The notes under the pieces: generated by a model
What the model was told of the DNA's origin: nothing
Databases searched by the model: none
The model's input: only the letters and a program-made list of their open reading frames with translations
In this document: one piece after another, positions 25,092 through 37,268 of the stretch
Numbering within the stretch: the first letter of the stretch is position 1
Layout of the letters: every line of letters starts with the position of its first letter
Assembly (NCBI GenBank): GCA_037903475.1
Contig: JBAJFG010000638.1
Span: forward strand, 186,001 to 250,000
Direction of reading: 5' to 3'
Origin: Ancylostoma caninum
Lineage: Eukaryota; Nematoda; Chromadorea; Rhabditida; Ancylostomatidae
DNA length: 64,000 nucleotides
Made by a program: the position numbers and the translations under genes

Positions 25092-25344
25092 ATAACGTGT
25101 GGCCACTCTGTTCTCTTAGTAATTGTCCAAAATGAATATGATATTTTCAACTATTTAGTATGCCAAATAACAACCCCTAAGTAAACAGGGTCAGGATCTC
25201 ATATCGACACTTGGGTAACCATGAGAACCATCGACTGTTTGATCCATCGTTGATGTCGATCAATTTGTCTTCGCACGATCTTACACGCACCCAAAAGTTA
25301 GGAACGCAGAAGATCCTCTATTTTAGGGCTCGCACTTAGGGGTA

Positions 25345-25560
25345 ACACGTTGTCATAGCTTAGTGGTATTGTGTGTTGGACACAATGGTCGCGAGTTCCA
25401 GACCCTCAAGGGACAATTATTTTGCTCTTGTTGCGAGTGTTCAGAACTGGCTGTTGCTTTGATCTGGCCAAATAGAAAAAAGCATTACCAGATAGCTCAA
25501 CTGATAAATGTTTAGTTGTCTGTCACTCGACGGTTCTAGCCTCTCATCAAATGAGCTAGG
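25345..25560 (+). repeat. Two plus-strand tRNA-like segments
   Basis: 25345-25412 reads CATAGCTTAGTGGTATTG followed by GGTCGCGAGTTCCAGACCC; 25497-25560 reads GATAGCTCAACTGATAAATG followed by CGACGGTTCTAGCCTC. Both resemble tRNA D-arm and T-arm halves with tRNA-like spacing. Neither forms a credible acceptor stem. Probably SINE-related or decayed tRNA copies. Confidence 0.45.
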
Positions 25561-25877
25561 TGCCAGGTAAAGGGGTGTATGGTAACACGTTTACCACGGG
25601 TAATCTCAGTGATGCATCCAAGGTTCCCGAAGCTGAAGGAAGCCAAAATAGTGGGGCAGTCACCACTTCGAAACAGATCAGGTTCGGCAGAGAAATAAAC
25701 ACTCTTTATAAACACTGCAAAATGTAAACATCTAAACCATTGAGAGTGCGAATCCCATGCTAGCAGCGTAGCCTGAACCTGGGAGAGGACAAGCGAAGAG
25801 ACCGCCGCAATTGCGACAGTACAATGATAGATGAACGTCAGTGAGGCGGCACACACTATGCGAGAGTTTCAAATGTG

Positions 25878-26290
25878 TCAACGTGAAAATCGCCGCGATT
25901 CGAGAGATCGTTGGCGTCGAGAGCGAGCGCGCGCACACGCGTGAATAATGAGAAAACAAAACGAATGCAACAAGCGATGCATCATGAACGACATGACAAA
26001 AATAATCGCCGAAGACACATCGAGGACGAGCTGACGCCGCCGCCGTCGATCGCGCGGCGGCGCCGTCGAAGACGAATCGACGACGCGCGACGAGGTGACA
26101 GCACCACGTCGCCGGTGCGGTGCTGCTCGGCGATTCGGCGCTGATGTCCGTGAAATAAGTTGTTGTTGGCCGGCTGTTCCGACTCGCATCAGAAGTTCTT
26201 CGACAGATCGCCGGCGACACAGCGGCGACTCGTTGGCGACTTTCGGTGATGGAGTGGTGGTCAACAACTGCGAGAGAGATTTTTTTTGGT
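25878..26290 (-). other. GC-rich coding-like island, unidentified
   Basis: Unlike its AT-rich surroundings this block is rich in CGCCG and GACGA words and stays open in two minus-strand frames (144 and 162 aa) and two plus-strand frames. On the minus strand it follows a strong acceptor (TCTCTCGCAG, 26272-26281) and the peptide starts with LLTTTPSPK and contains RRRSVEELLMRVG. No family is recognised and no partner exon was found. It may be an exon, a promoter-type CG-rich island or a repeat; the openness of several frames warns that it may be compositional. Confidence 0.25.
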
Positions 26291-26689
26291 GCCTGTTACA
26301 GTACTCTGTCACAGTAAGTTTTTGATATCAAATCCACTTGCGAGTTCAAATTTTGCTATTTAACTAATGCCAGATTAACCATTGTGAATTGACCATTCGA
26401 GCAAAAAAAGAGAGTTTTTACGGCTATTTCCCAACACTTACTGTATCAGAAACCGCTAGCGGATAAACGAACTCAAAGCTAAAGTAAGACTTTTCGCAGA
26501 AAATCGATGCAATACATCTGAGCAATCCTAGTTCGTAACATTGTTTTGACTTTCGGGAATATGCTTTTTTTTTCAAAATTTGGACTGCCTTGAAGAGAGC
26601 TCTATTTCCACAAGTTCCCGGCGTTAATCGTTAGATCGTTCACAGGTCGTAGTTGGTCTTGCATTTTGCCTAATTCAAGAGAAGGAGAT

Positions 26690-26795
26690 ATTTTTATTAA
26701 TTTTATTCTCCATCTGGGTCCACAAAGCGGCGGAGACACCAAATCTTTCCCACACACCCCCTCCGTCCACTTTCTGCTGCCAACACTGCCCCATA
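26690..26795 (-). mobile_element. Fragment of the 16199-16468 hAT MITE family
   Basis: TTTTATTCTCCATCTGGGTC and following sequence to CCACTTTCTGCTGCCAACACTG is a diverged copy of the right-to-left half of the MITE at 16199-16468 (inverse orientation). The second end was not located. Confidence 0.55.
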
Positions 26796-27185
26796 CCCAT
26801 AGGTATGATTGCTTGTGGGTAGCAGAATAGTCACCTATGAGTAAACATATCGATGGTTGCCACATAGTGGGCAAATTTAGAGGTGACATCAGGGCTCGGA
26901 TGCATCGTTGGGCATGATTATCCAAGTGTAACACCTGGGTATAAGCAACTTCATATATGGTAAACACGTTTACATATGCTAGCAAATAAATAAAGGTTTG
27001 CAAAGATTGACAAGTTTACCATGGGTAATGTCAATGGCGCAACCGGGACCAAGGAATAATCTTCGGGTGAATAAATAAATGCTTATGGGTATACAAGTGG
27101 GATAACCGTGTTTACTACGGGCTAACTCGATAAAGCAAATTCGAGTACAAAACTTGAATTGTAGAAAAGCCAGCATTGGGTTCTA

Positions 27186-27220
27186 TTAGGTTGTAACATA
27201 AGTATTCGCTGTTTTAAAAT
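27186..27220 (+). mobile_element. Solo mariner-like terminal repeat
   Basis: TTAGGTTGTAACATAAGTAT preceded by TA has the look of a mariner terminal repeat. I could not find an inverted partner within the next kilobase or a transposase, so it may be a remnant. Confidence 0.35.
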
Positions 27221-28160
27221 TTTCGACGAAAAATTTTTATAGAAAATCAGATAACAGCAGGTAGCAATCAATGTATTCAAATTTGGTTTCTTTCATGCAA
27301 CGTTATGGCAATATTATTGTTCGTGTAAGAGCAGTTACCAAATTTGGCATTCTTGAGGAGCTCACTCCGAATTTAACTACGTCTTCAAAATAAGATGCAA
27401 AAATAGATCTCACATTCGAGATAGTTCAAAAGATCATGCGCTATAAAACAGTATCTGAACACGCGCAAAATCTTATCGGTATTCATTTATTAGAAGCATT
27501 TGAAAATGCATATGCGAAAACAGCGGAACAGTTCCCTATTCACACAGTGGTGTGGTTCTGAAAGCCATGCAAGTTTGCTACTCAAGATTAGTTTGGTTCT
27601 ACCTAGAACATGAAATTCCCCATTACTCTTAAAGACCATGAGAAAACTCATTGGGAATTCGTTCAATCCCCTCATCCTTGGAAGAAAAAAACATGAAAAA
27701 GGTCACGTATACGTTCAAGAGGTCGCACAATCGCGTACTCTTAGGAGAATGTTTGCCAGCGTACTGTAAACTAGCACAATCGGTGACCGATATCTGACAC
27801 AAGATCAGAGATATCAGAATGCAGCCATCCTACCACTGTCAGTAGGTATTGAATACCCAGGGGCACAGAGAAAGCTAAACTTCCAATCTGGTCCACGCTC
27901 CAAGACCGGATAGTATGATAAATTTAGGAATTTTCCACTGGAATCCTTCTATCTCTTCTCACTTCAGCCGGTAGAGGCTCGCCTATAATCACTATGTGTT
28001 GAAGGAAAAAACGAAGTTGGCTTTTGCGACACCAGGTGCTATAGTCCATGTCGACTACAATGGTAACATATGGGTTAAGTTGACTTTTATTTTCAGTTGT
28101 AATGGGTTGGAGTAGAGTAGACTAAAATCTTCTATGTGGGCAAGACGCGATCCTGGGGCA

Positions 28161-28330
28161 GCATGAATTGTTGAGATTACCCGCGATGAACGTATTAACA
28201 CCCCCATCCGGCACTCCCCTTCCCGCAAATTTACCCATGGTTATCACGGGCGTCTACTTGGTATTTCTGGAAGTTTAGTTGTAGTTCTTTGGCGTCAATA
28301 CGTTTATCCTGGGTAATCTCGATGATTAGT
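28161..28330. mobile_element. 170-bp hairpin MITE of the GAGATTACCC family
   Basis: Left arm GTTGAGATTACCCGCGATGA with ACGTATTAACACC; right arm inverted (GGCGTCAATACGTTTATCCT then GGGTAATCTCGATGAT). Arms of about 35-40 bp share the module present at 24831-24932 and in several single arms. Confidence 0.6.
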
Positions 28331-29409
28331 GTAAGCCCTGTAGGGAGATTCATAGGCTGCATGACCGAACCGAATAGACTGCTAAAAAGCATTCGAATAT
28401 TCGAAAACATATTGTAATGCGGAGGTGAATAACCGGAAAAATTTCAAAATTTCTTTCCCGCACCGAAATTCATCTTTATCGGTGGCTTCACCAATGATGT
28501 CTAGGCGTTTTTTTCTTCGCTTATCCGCTTTGTGTAAGTTATTATAGATATAATACAAATAAGCAATAATTGGTGTGAGTCTCCGAATATTCGACTGATT
28601 ATTCTAATATTGCCTATCAACCCTCAACTTGAGGACTTCGAGAGGGGAGAGGGACGATGGAAGTAGGCAAAATATTCCGATCACTGAACGTTTACCCACA
28701 GAGTACAAGGTCAAACACACGTGATTAATCACGTTGCGAATCATGAGTGACGTGGGCGACGAAGCCACTTCTTGATGGGAGATGACGACCTCTCTGTTAT
28801 GGTTCCTCATCAAGGATTCATTGAAGGATCGGATGTGGTAATTCTCTCCAAGCGAAGTTGGGCAATGCTCCAAAACGTTGCATAAATCATAGAAAATCGA
28901 GGAGATATTTCAAGTACTGGAGTTGAGTTCATCAGCGAAGCCTATCTAAACGCAGATAGGTCCCTATAACTCAGTTTAATTTACAAAAGAAGTATACTTG
29001 GTCAGCATGACTATATTGTATATTGTCTGATGCAACTTGCGACGCTGGTCTCGGATCTGCTTCCAAAATTTCCCAAACATGTGGTCAGTTATGTCCATTT
29101 TTGAATTTCTAGAACATACAGGTTGTAGCAGTCGCTCTAATTTCGAGAAGTTTTATATTTATTCTGACGGTTTCATGAAGGTTAGTACGGGAATTTTTGA
29201 AATTGGATACGAGGTCAGCGTCGCAAGCTGCATAAGGCTTAGCATAAGGCTTAGCACTAGTATACAGCATGCTATGCATGCTCAGTTAGTTGACTAGTTG
29301 CTTCTATGTATCGAATTAGGTTGAAATGCAGTGAAAAAACCGTTAACAATCATCGAAGCGGATGAAAAATACCCAAGAATTGCATTACTGCGGCAGACGA
29401 TGTTGATTA

Positions 29410-29485
29410 CCAGCAGGCGCGGCGCGGTTGCGCGGCGTGCTTCTCGAGGCCGCGCAAATCGCACCCTCGTTGGCGCGTACTATAT
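29410..29485. mobile_element. One-arm relative of the 11213-11675 element
   Basis: CAGGCGCGGCGCGGTTGCGC with GGCGTGCTTCTCGAGG matches the arms of the co-Smad intron element; a weaker match is near 53190-53230. No opposite arm found here. Confidence 0.5.
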
Positions 29486-32400
29486 AATAGAGAGAGTAAT
29501 GTACACAGGTAAAATATAATATAACAGTAGAAAGTTCACATCTAGATGCACATTTTGACAAATACAAATGCATAAGTGGGAAAAAACCGCATAGTACTGG
29601 CATCTAAAAAATCTTGGGAAACCGCCGCTGCCTCGTTGTAAATGAGCACTAGGGAACTAAGAATTAACCTTTCTTTGTGTGTGCATAAGGAGCTAAATAC
29701 GTAGTATTAGACTTAAACTACCTATGTATAACACTTGTTATTCTAATTTTCCAGAAAGTTACCCACTACCTTACAATCTTGCCGAACGCATGAAAGATCT
29801 GCTTTTGAGTGAAAGAAGGAAAGGAAACCCTGAAGCCAAAAATATTGGGCATTGCTCGGAGCTGGGTTGTTTTGATGCAATTTTCTGCTCTAGTTAGTGG
29901 AGAAGAGTGGTAACCTGGAATTGTCAGTTTTAGCGCTCTCTAAATTGACTGAACTTTCACTTTCTGCGAGTCTGAACATAGAACAAAGAAGAGGCTCGGC
30001 GGTTTTAAAAACAACGTGGTTTTTGGAAAATTCGACAATTTTGGAAAATTTAACAAAAAAAGTGAGTCATGAAGAAACAAATAAGATGGTACTCGTTGAA
30101 AGTTTGCGTTGGAAATGTTTCATTTCAAAAACGGTGGATTATTCCAGCTCTACCGTGTTGTTTAGGCATTGTTCACTTAGTTTATCAATCTTTTCCATAT
30201 TTTTTTATCCTTTTGTTTTTTAAAATTTTTGTTGAGTAAATTGACCAAGCAGTATGGTAATCAATGTGAACAACACCGTATAGATAATACTAGTACAAAA
30301 AAAAACAACAAAGAAAAAATCTACCTGTGGGGTTCAGAAGATAAGAGTAAAACGCTGCAAGGGGAGGAAATAGCGAAGAAATGGACAGAAATGAGGGGCT
30401 TAACGGTAATATTTATTTATTTATTTTCGCTACACTGTGCCAAGGTCACATGCTACCTCTCAGAATGAGGGTAACGAAGAAAGTGATGATTGTTAATGAG
30501 TATTTTGGAAGTTCAGTGCACTCATTCAGGAAACGAGGAAGAAAAAGAAAAAGAAAACAAATAGGTAAAAAACTAAAGGAGCAGCTTCCGAAATGTGCAA
30601 TTTATTTTTAGTAACCAGAAAAAATATGACTAATGATGAGGCTCTCAGAGTCCTTGTATGAGCCTGACTCTGGAGCTGGACTTCCGTGGAAAATGTAGGT
30701 AAGACATGAAAAGGAGGCAGTTGGGTGGAGATATGTATGATTACATATGGTATAATTAGGAGAATTTGTTAAAGCATCAATTACGGAGAGTTTCTGGGAC
30801 ATTCTGGAATATTTTTAGGTTAGTGCAAACTATTCCTCTGAATAATTCGTCGCTCAGCTTGAGCTGAATTAGTTTTTCGCATTATTCCGCCCTATAGTCC
30901 GATAAGAGCATGAGGGAACGAACTCATTGATGGGTCTATTCTCAGCCGCAGGCTCACCCAGACAAAAGCAGAGGATTGTAGGTAATGTTCGCGGAATCCA
31001 TGGCAAGTCCAGACAATTGTGGTCTGGGAGTGTTCACAGTCCTATGTGATGAAGCCTAGACATTAGTCCATAAATTTCCAGGAAAGCAGATTCGGAGCAG
31101 CTAAACTCGCGAGAATTCAAATGGAAGGCGCGGAAAACTCGGCCAAATCGGCCGGGAAGCCAGGATGGTTCCGGAACGCCGAGCTCGGGCCGAGGTCGTC
31201 GGTCGGCCGCGCGTGCGCAAGGCGGCGTCCGCTGGCAAAAACCGAAAGCGAAACAACAGGGGTTGAAGTGTGGCAAATGCGAGGTAAAACGCCGCGCAGA
31301 AAGAGCATAAGGAACGCGGAGGCGGCAGAGCGCCGCGCGGGCGAGTGATCCACGCTAAATTCAGAGGTGGCGAGGCAACCAAGGGCGCGCAAAATTAGCG
31401 GCTTGCACGTGCAACTGTGTGTACCGTGGGCAAAGTTCAACAGCATACATGCACCCGGGGTTTCGGGGCACTGGGTAGGTTAGGGATTTTATTGATTTTT
31501 GAAGTTATGCGATAGACAAGGTATTCAGCTGACGAGGAAGGAGAATATGTATGTCTAGGAGTAGATCCTCACAGAATGGGTGCGGCACTAATTTGAAATG
31601 GCAGCTGTCTTAGCTTTCTGCTAGCGAGATTCACGGATTTCTTCTTTCTTAGTCTTCAAAATAATTCTTAGTAACGAATTCCTGGGCCCAAACTAAGCGC
31701 CTTCTGCAGCCTTAATTATTTTTTCCCTGCCAGAGCAACTCCTACCAATAGGCGGACTCCAAAAATCGGCAGATGCTCACCAGATTCCCAGGAACATCAT
31801 AGAAAAAAAACCATACAAAAAATTTGAAATAAAGCAAAGTTCATGGAAATATCTACAAAAGTGTAGTAGCCAAGGAACCGAAGAAAATCCGATATTTGGA
31901 AGGCACAGTGACCGTCAATAGCTACTGCATCACAGAATAGACCGCTTCGCAGCACCTATGTGGCGCAGCAGACCTGTTGGGCGCCGTAGTTATCGGACGT
32001 TAGCGGGATTTTCCACGGTGTTGATTTATGTGTGGGCGTTCTTACATACACTTACATAGCTGTGCACAAAAGTGACAATCTCCATAACGTCCGACAACCA
32101 CAGCGCAAAGCAGGTTGGTTGCACCACGTGTGGGGTGCGACGCGGTCTTGTTTCCTGTGGTGCAACAACGATTCACAATAACTGTATACGATTAATTCAG
32201 CCAGACAGTCCGGATACTACTCAAGTAGAGTTCTTCCGATCGGAATTTCAATTTTTTTTCATCTAGATCTAACTCCTAGCGATGCTCTCTTTACGGAAAT
32301 CACACCTATTTTGCAATGTTACCCCATTTTCGTAAGGATGCAGTAGGCATTCACCAGACTAGGGTTTCACAAAATCAGCTGTAATCTTGGGCAGGAACTC

Positions 32401-35400
32401 TTTTTTTTTTAATCTTTGAGTGAACCTACTGTAACTTCCCAGAATTTGCACGGTGCAAAACGGGTAAGATATTAATGGCCAGCACATCAGGTAACTATCG
32501 CCCTCTCCCCTCCCTCCCCCTTCAATGCGAAATCCCCGAAAATTGTGAGACTTGAAATCTACTGAACACATTCTTACCTTAATTCAGCAACAACGGGGTT
32601 GTGGTACAAAATGAGTGTAAATTTCCTGACCGAGGACTAGTTGTATAATAGGAATTACCCAAAGTGAACGTGTCCACGCTTCCAAGTTCATCTTTCACAC
32701 GGCGCCACCAGTATGTTACCCAAATGTGACGTTGTTTGTACCTACTAGCTGCTAGCCATGGATAATGATTTGCATGGGTGTGGGCTTGCGGTGATCTCCG
32801 GTGATCTGTGCCCTGATTTTCACATATCCTTTCTGGTAAACGATTTGGTGAGAATTCCCTAAGATTTTGAGGCAGAATTCAGGGGAATTCCGGAATTTAC
32901 TGCCTTTCTCGTCTGCCTCGAAATTCTTCCAGAAAAGCTGTTGACCACATTTGGGTAAAATGGCTGGGAAATTTGCGGCACAGGAGTAGGGTTTCGAACT
33001 CCTACTCATACAAACCTTAAATGTAAATGTGTGTTAAAGCCAGAGGGTATAAACGAGCCATAGGTCATTTGTTCATGTCTTTATTACTAATTGTTGCATT
33101 TATTATTTATCATTTATTAGTCATATTTATTTTATTTTTATTTGTCTATCATTTTCTATTTACACCACGAATACCGCTCAATACTGCTAATGAAAACCCG
33201 GTAGAACCAGGGTTGGGATTCATGAAACAATAACCAAGCAAACCAGCGATGGTTAGTGAAATTGGCTATCGTAAAGACGACACAATTCTTGAGACGCAGG
33301 AGATGAAAGTTGGTCTGCTAGCCTTCTTTAGCTCCATTATGCGTTCATGAATCCCAGTTCAGGAAATAACTCAAAAAAAACGAAGAAAAAATCTAGACGA
33401 AATAGATGTAAGTGAACAAAGGATTCGCATTCCTTCGAAGACGGACGGGTGAACGAACGCATAGATACGCACTGTATGTACACGAGAAATATCGGTCACT
33501 CAAGCCTAATCATTAGTTACCATTTGAAGGGGAATCCTACGCTGTTGGGCAGATGTGTGTGAACAGTAGAAAATGCCCGTCTTAGAATGAATGCTGAGCT
33601 GCAGGAGTTGCTGAGCACGGAATTCGTACAGTCCCTATAAAATGAAATAGCTACCAAGTAAGATCCATAAACAGATCAATATTAAACAACAACAACTACT
33701 ACTACAAACCAAATCTTCTCAAGGTGTCACGAAACTAGGCTGCAAAGCTCTCTTAAAGCATGCACAATAAAGGAACAACAACACGATCATGCCAGAAAAT
33801 GTGGCTGAAGCGAGGCCAACGCGTTCGCCGGCGAACGCCTGGGCAATAATGATTTTTTTGGCGCGGCGCCAAGATGGCGGCGTTTCAAGGACGTCCGACC
33901 TCCGCCCCCGCGGGCGCTGGGGACGCGCTGTGCGAGCCTCCCGGACGACAGCCCACGTAGACACGATGGTGGTGGTCTGACCAGACGAACAGACTTCGTG
34001 GCTTCGATGCAGTGTGGTCGTTGAGAACGCAGAAGACAAACACTGCAGTATCGCTACAGTAACCTGCATGGGAGTAAACGAGAGTGACTTTATAGAAGAG
34101 CAGTTGCATTTTCCACATTTAGGTAGTGCTGCCCTGAGCTGGGCAGCTGAGTTTTTTTCTTTCAATTTTCAGATTGTTTTAAACATTTGCTTCTCTGATA
34201 TGATAGGAGGTTACCAATGGTGGATGAATGGGAGAGGGAGGGGGGGGGGTTGCTCCTCTCAAGAATGGGTCGCCGAATTTCGTACATTACTTCATGAAAT
34301 GTATAGAAAATTTGTTCAAGTTTATTTTCAATTGTTTTATTATTTTTTTATTTCATACTACTTAATATGAAAACTAATGTTTTTTGTATTTTTGTCACTC
34401 CATCGGGGTCAACGGAGTGGCGGAGTTGCCAGTTTTTCTACCACCCCCCCCCCTCCTCCACTGGCTTGCCATTCCTGCGACTGGCACTGGAGGTTACTGC
34501 AGGTCATTTGGGGAAGAAAAGAACCTTCCCAAATCCGAATAAGTACTGGTCAAGAATATGCAGTAGTGAGAAGGGCACTCCGTACTAGATGCGTGCGTCA
34601 GTCTCTCCTCATCTACTTGTGGAGGATTTTCCATAAAGACCGGTCAATGCTGCATGCATATTCTGAAAGAATATGTATATCGTCGCCGCGCTGTAAATTG
34701 CCGCTACGTTGCAAACGCGCGCGTTTGACTGCGTCTGTTTGCGTCATGTTTGCGTCTGGGCCTGTCCTTCATCACACATGCAGAAGCACGCATGTCGAAC
34801 GCATGCACCCACATAGTATAAATTGCCCTAAGGGTGCGGATCACATATCTGCGGATATGCTTTTATTCGGAACATACAAGCATCACCAACATATCCATTA
34901 GAGCATATTCATCCGCCTGATAAATTTTACGTATTGGACAGGGGTCCATAAATAAATATTTAGCGAACTTCGTTTTTAGTTGGTAACCTCACTTCACTTT
35001 TTGTTAACGTTTGGTATTTGATATATTCTGGTGTCTTCAAAAATCTCATTCGTAAATGCGTTTTTCCTTCTACAACTGAATGTATCGGGAACGGGTCTCG
35101 GTCCGACTCCCCCCCCCCCCGAACAGGTACGCTTTTTTAGGGGAAGTGGAGCATGCATAGTGACTTGTTGAGCATCTTGGGACTTGCAGCAGTGCAAAAA
35201 AAAACACGCACATGTTGTATTATTGTATTTGCTTGCGAATTTTTCTATTTTTTCTATTCATATGTGTTATTTATTGTGTTACTAGTCTCCGGAACATTTT
35301 TCGTTTTTCGCCCTAGTACAATTTATTCCCTGCTGGTTCATTTCCAGTGTCGAGGACATTCCCCTCCTGAAAAAAAGAACATCCAAAACAGTGTTGTTGC

Positions 35401-35924
35401 CAGCGGAAGTGCCTACGTAATTATGAACTGCACTTATTCTAGAATGTTCACTGCACTCATCCGCTTGGTGATGTCACTGTGCTCCCACGAGCAGTCACAC
35501 CTGTCGCATTTCCTTCAAGGGTACACACGATACTGTGGAACTGCGCGAGTGCGTGGCGGGATTTCGCTGTGGCTACAAAATCTGCGGTAATTACAATTGG
35601 TGCAGTGTAAGAAGGACATTTGTCACATTGTTAGCATGTCTTCGTGGCTAGCTGTTTTTACCAGCTAGTGGTGAAAAATCCCTTTACTCCTCTTGGAAAC
35701 ATTTCTTTCACTTGCCGAGCGTTCTTAGCTTAGAAAAAAATTGTCCCTATCTTCATAGAACATCTTTTTATAATAGGAATAGTGGCATCAATATTATTGT
35801 ACATACAACTAACGATCGAGGTCACAACCACACCATCATCCGGCCGGGGTGAGCGTATTATGTCTGAGAAACTACTGGAGCCATAGATGACTTGGAAATG
35901 TATGTATTCCTGTAAGATGAATGA

Positions 35925-35952
35925 TTTAATTAATTAATTAATTAATTAATTA
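35925..35952. repeat. (TTAA)n-type microsatellite
   Basis: About seven tandem TAAT/TTAA tetramers in an uninterrupted tract. Confidence 0.9.
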
Positions 35953-36061
35953 GTACTATCTTTAAATCTGCGTACAATCGCCGTTACAGTCAAACAGATT
36001 CTTCTGTGAGTGTTCCTGGTGCTGGGTGCAGGCGTAGACGACTCTGAACGCCTCACACCGC

Positions 36062-36401
36062 TTAAGTGGCTTTCATATATTTGCCGCGGCGGCAGTCGCC
36101 CATGGTTAAGCATAGGCCGGCGACGTCGCGGCGGCGCCGCCGCGGCAAAAGTCGGTGCGCGGCAAAAGTTGCCGCCGAGCGGCATGCCGCGCTTTCACAC
36201 AAACGTCGCCCAGCGACAAAATACCCCCTCGACCATTCCTTGCCGCTTGCCGCTGGGCGACGTCGCCGGGCGGCGCCGCGGCAAAAAAGTAAACAAGCTC
36301 TCGTCGCGGCGACGTCGCCGCGGCGCCGCCGCCGCGACGTCGCCGGCCTATGCTTAACCATGGGCGACTGCCGCCGCGGCAAATGTATGAAAGCCACTTA
36401 A
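36062..36401. mobile_element. 340-bp GC-rich palindromic transposon with nested inverted repeats, TTAA-ended
   Basis: Begins TTAAGTGGCTTTCATATATT and ends with the inverse (AATGTATGAAAGCCACTTAA). Arms of about 75-80 bp include CCCATGGTTAAGCATAGGCC and its exact inverse, then CGACGTCGCGGCGGCG. A second inverted pair (CGTCGCCCAGCG near 36205, CGCTGGGCGACG near 36250) is nested inside. TTAA at both ends could be the target duplication. Its CG richness yields overlapping Arg/Ala-rich ORFs on both strands, which are not genes. Confidence 0.8.
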
Positions 36402-36853
36402 CGCATTTTCCTATGAAGTGCTTGTAGTTAGTGGAGCTTTTCTGTAATTGCAGACTAAGTGTAATAGTCATTAATAACCACTGTAAGGTAACAAAGGAAA
36501 CGTTTCTACCGAAAGATAAAGACATCGAACAGGCCCAATAGACCCAGCATATCAACGCTAGGCCACTGAAGATTGAAAAATGAAGAAAACTGGGCCTCGA
36601 CAGCGTCACGAACATCTCCGGGACTATGTATAGTATTGGCGAAAAAGAAACACCTTCTAAACTTTCTGTCTCTAGTGCATAGCAACACTGTTGGCCGAAA
36701 TTATAATAAAAATTTCAAACTTTATCCAGATAGAAGTAGTGAGTGATGGTTGAAAAGGTGATTTCGTCCCGTTTGGCAATGGTACAATATTTTTTATAAA
36801 CAGATTTATTATAAATCTCATAAAATCAGATACTATAACATGAAAACGTGCAG

Positions 36854-37268
36854 TTAAAGGCAGAGGGCCACCTCGTTCTGCCTGTTGGATTTACCAACAT
36901 ATCCTAGACCTTCTCATCATGTTGATCCCTGGGATGTACATCAACAGGCACAGAAGCGACGAAATCCCCATTTTTGGAAGGCTCGAACTGGATAAAAATT
37001 TGGAGCCCGGAGGCGGATCGCTCCAAGCTGTGCTGGCTGCCTGCCACGGCTGCCGCGTCGGTCAACGAGTCTTGGCGTGTCCAATCGATAAGATCAACGG
37101 CTTCACACGTCAACTCGGGTTGGCAAACTGTTACAGACCCCGTCCTGGAAGACGGGTTTATAGACCATTCTGAGACAATTTATGTATACCGATGGAACCA
37201 TCGCGCCGAGTAGATGCAGAATCTGCTGTTAGCTGAACTACGAAAATGAGGTGGACCCCTGCCTTTAA
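36854..37268. mobile_element. About 415-bp TTAAAGGCAGA-ended transposon, copy 2
   Basis: Left end TTAAAGGCAGAGGGCCACCT, right end AGGTGGACCCCTGCCTTTAA, nearly perfect inverses, with TTAA at both termini. Same family and orientation as 5873-6292. No transposase. Confidence 0.75.

Larger units (their letters stand above)
23901..36061. other. Gene-free stretch, middle part
   Basis: Outside the repeats and islands listed I recognise no host exon. It includes GC-rich islands at about 31100-31400 and 33790-33970 that stay open in several frames without a recognisable domain, an AT-rich tract at 33070-33170, and poly-C runs at 34441 and 35110. All ORFs here are short or repeat-derived. Confidence 0.5.

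Noticed and set aside
28604..28873. 89-aa minus-strand ORF suspected to be a retrotransposon fragment
   Set aside because: No reverse transcriptase, endonuclease or gag motif can be seen.
36010..36615. Several Arg/Ala-rich ORFs of 79-169 aa on both strands
   Set aside because: They come from the GC-rich palindromic transposon 36062-36401.
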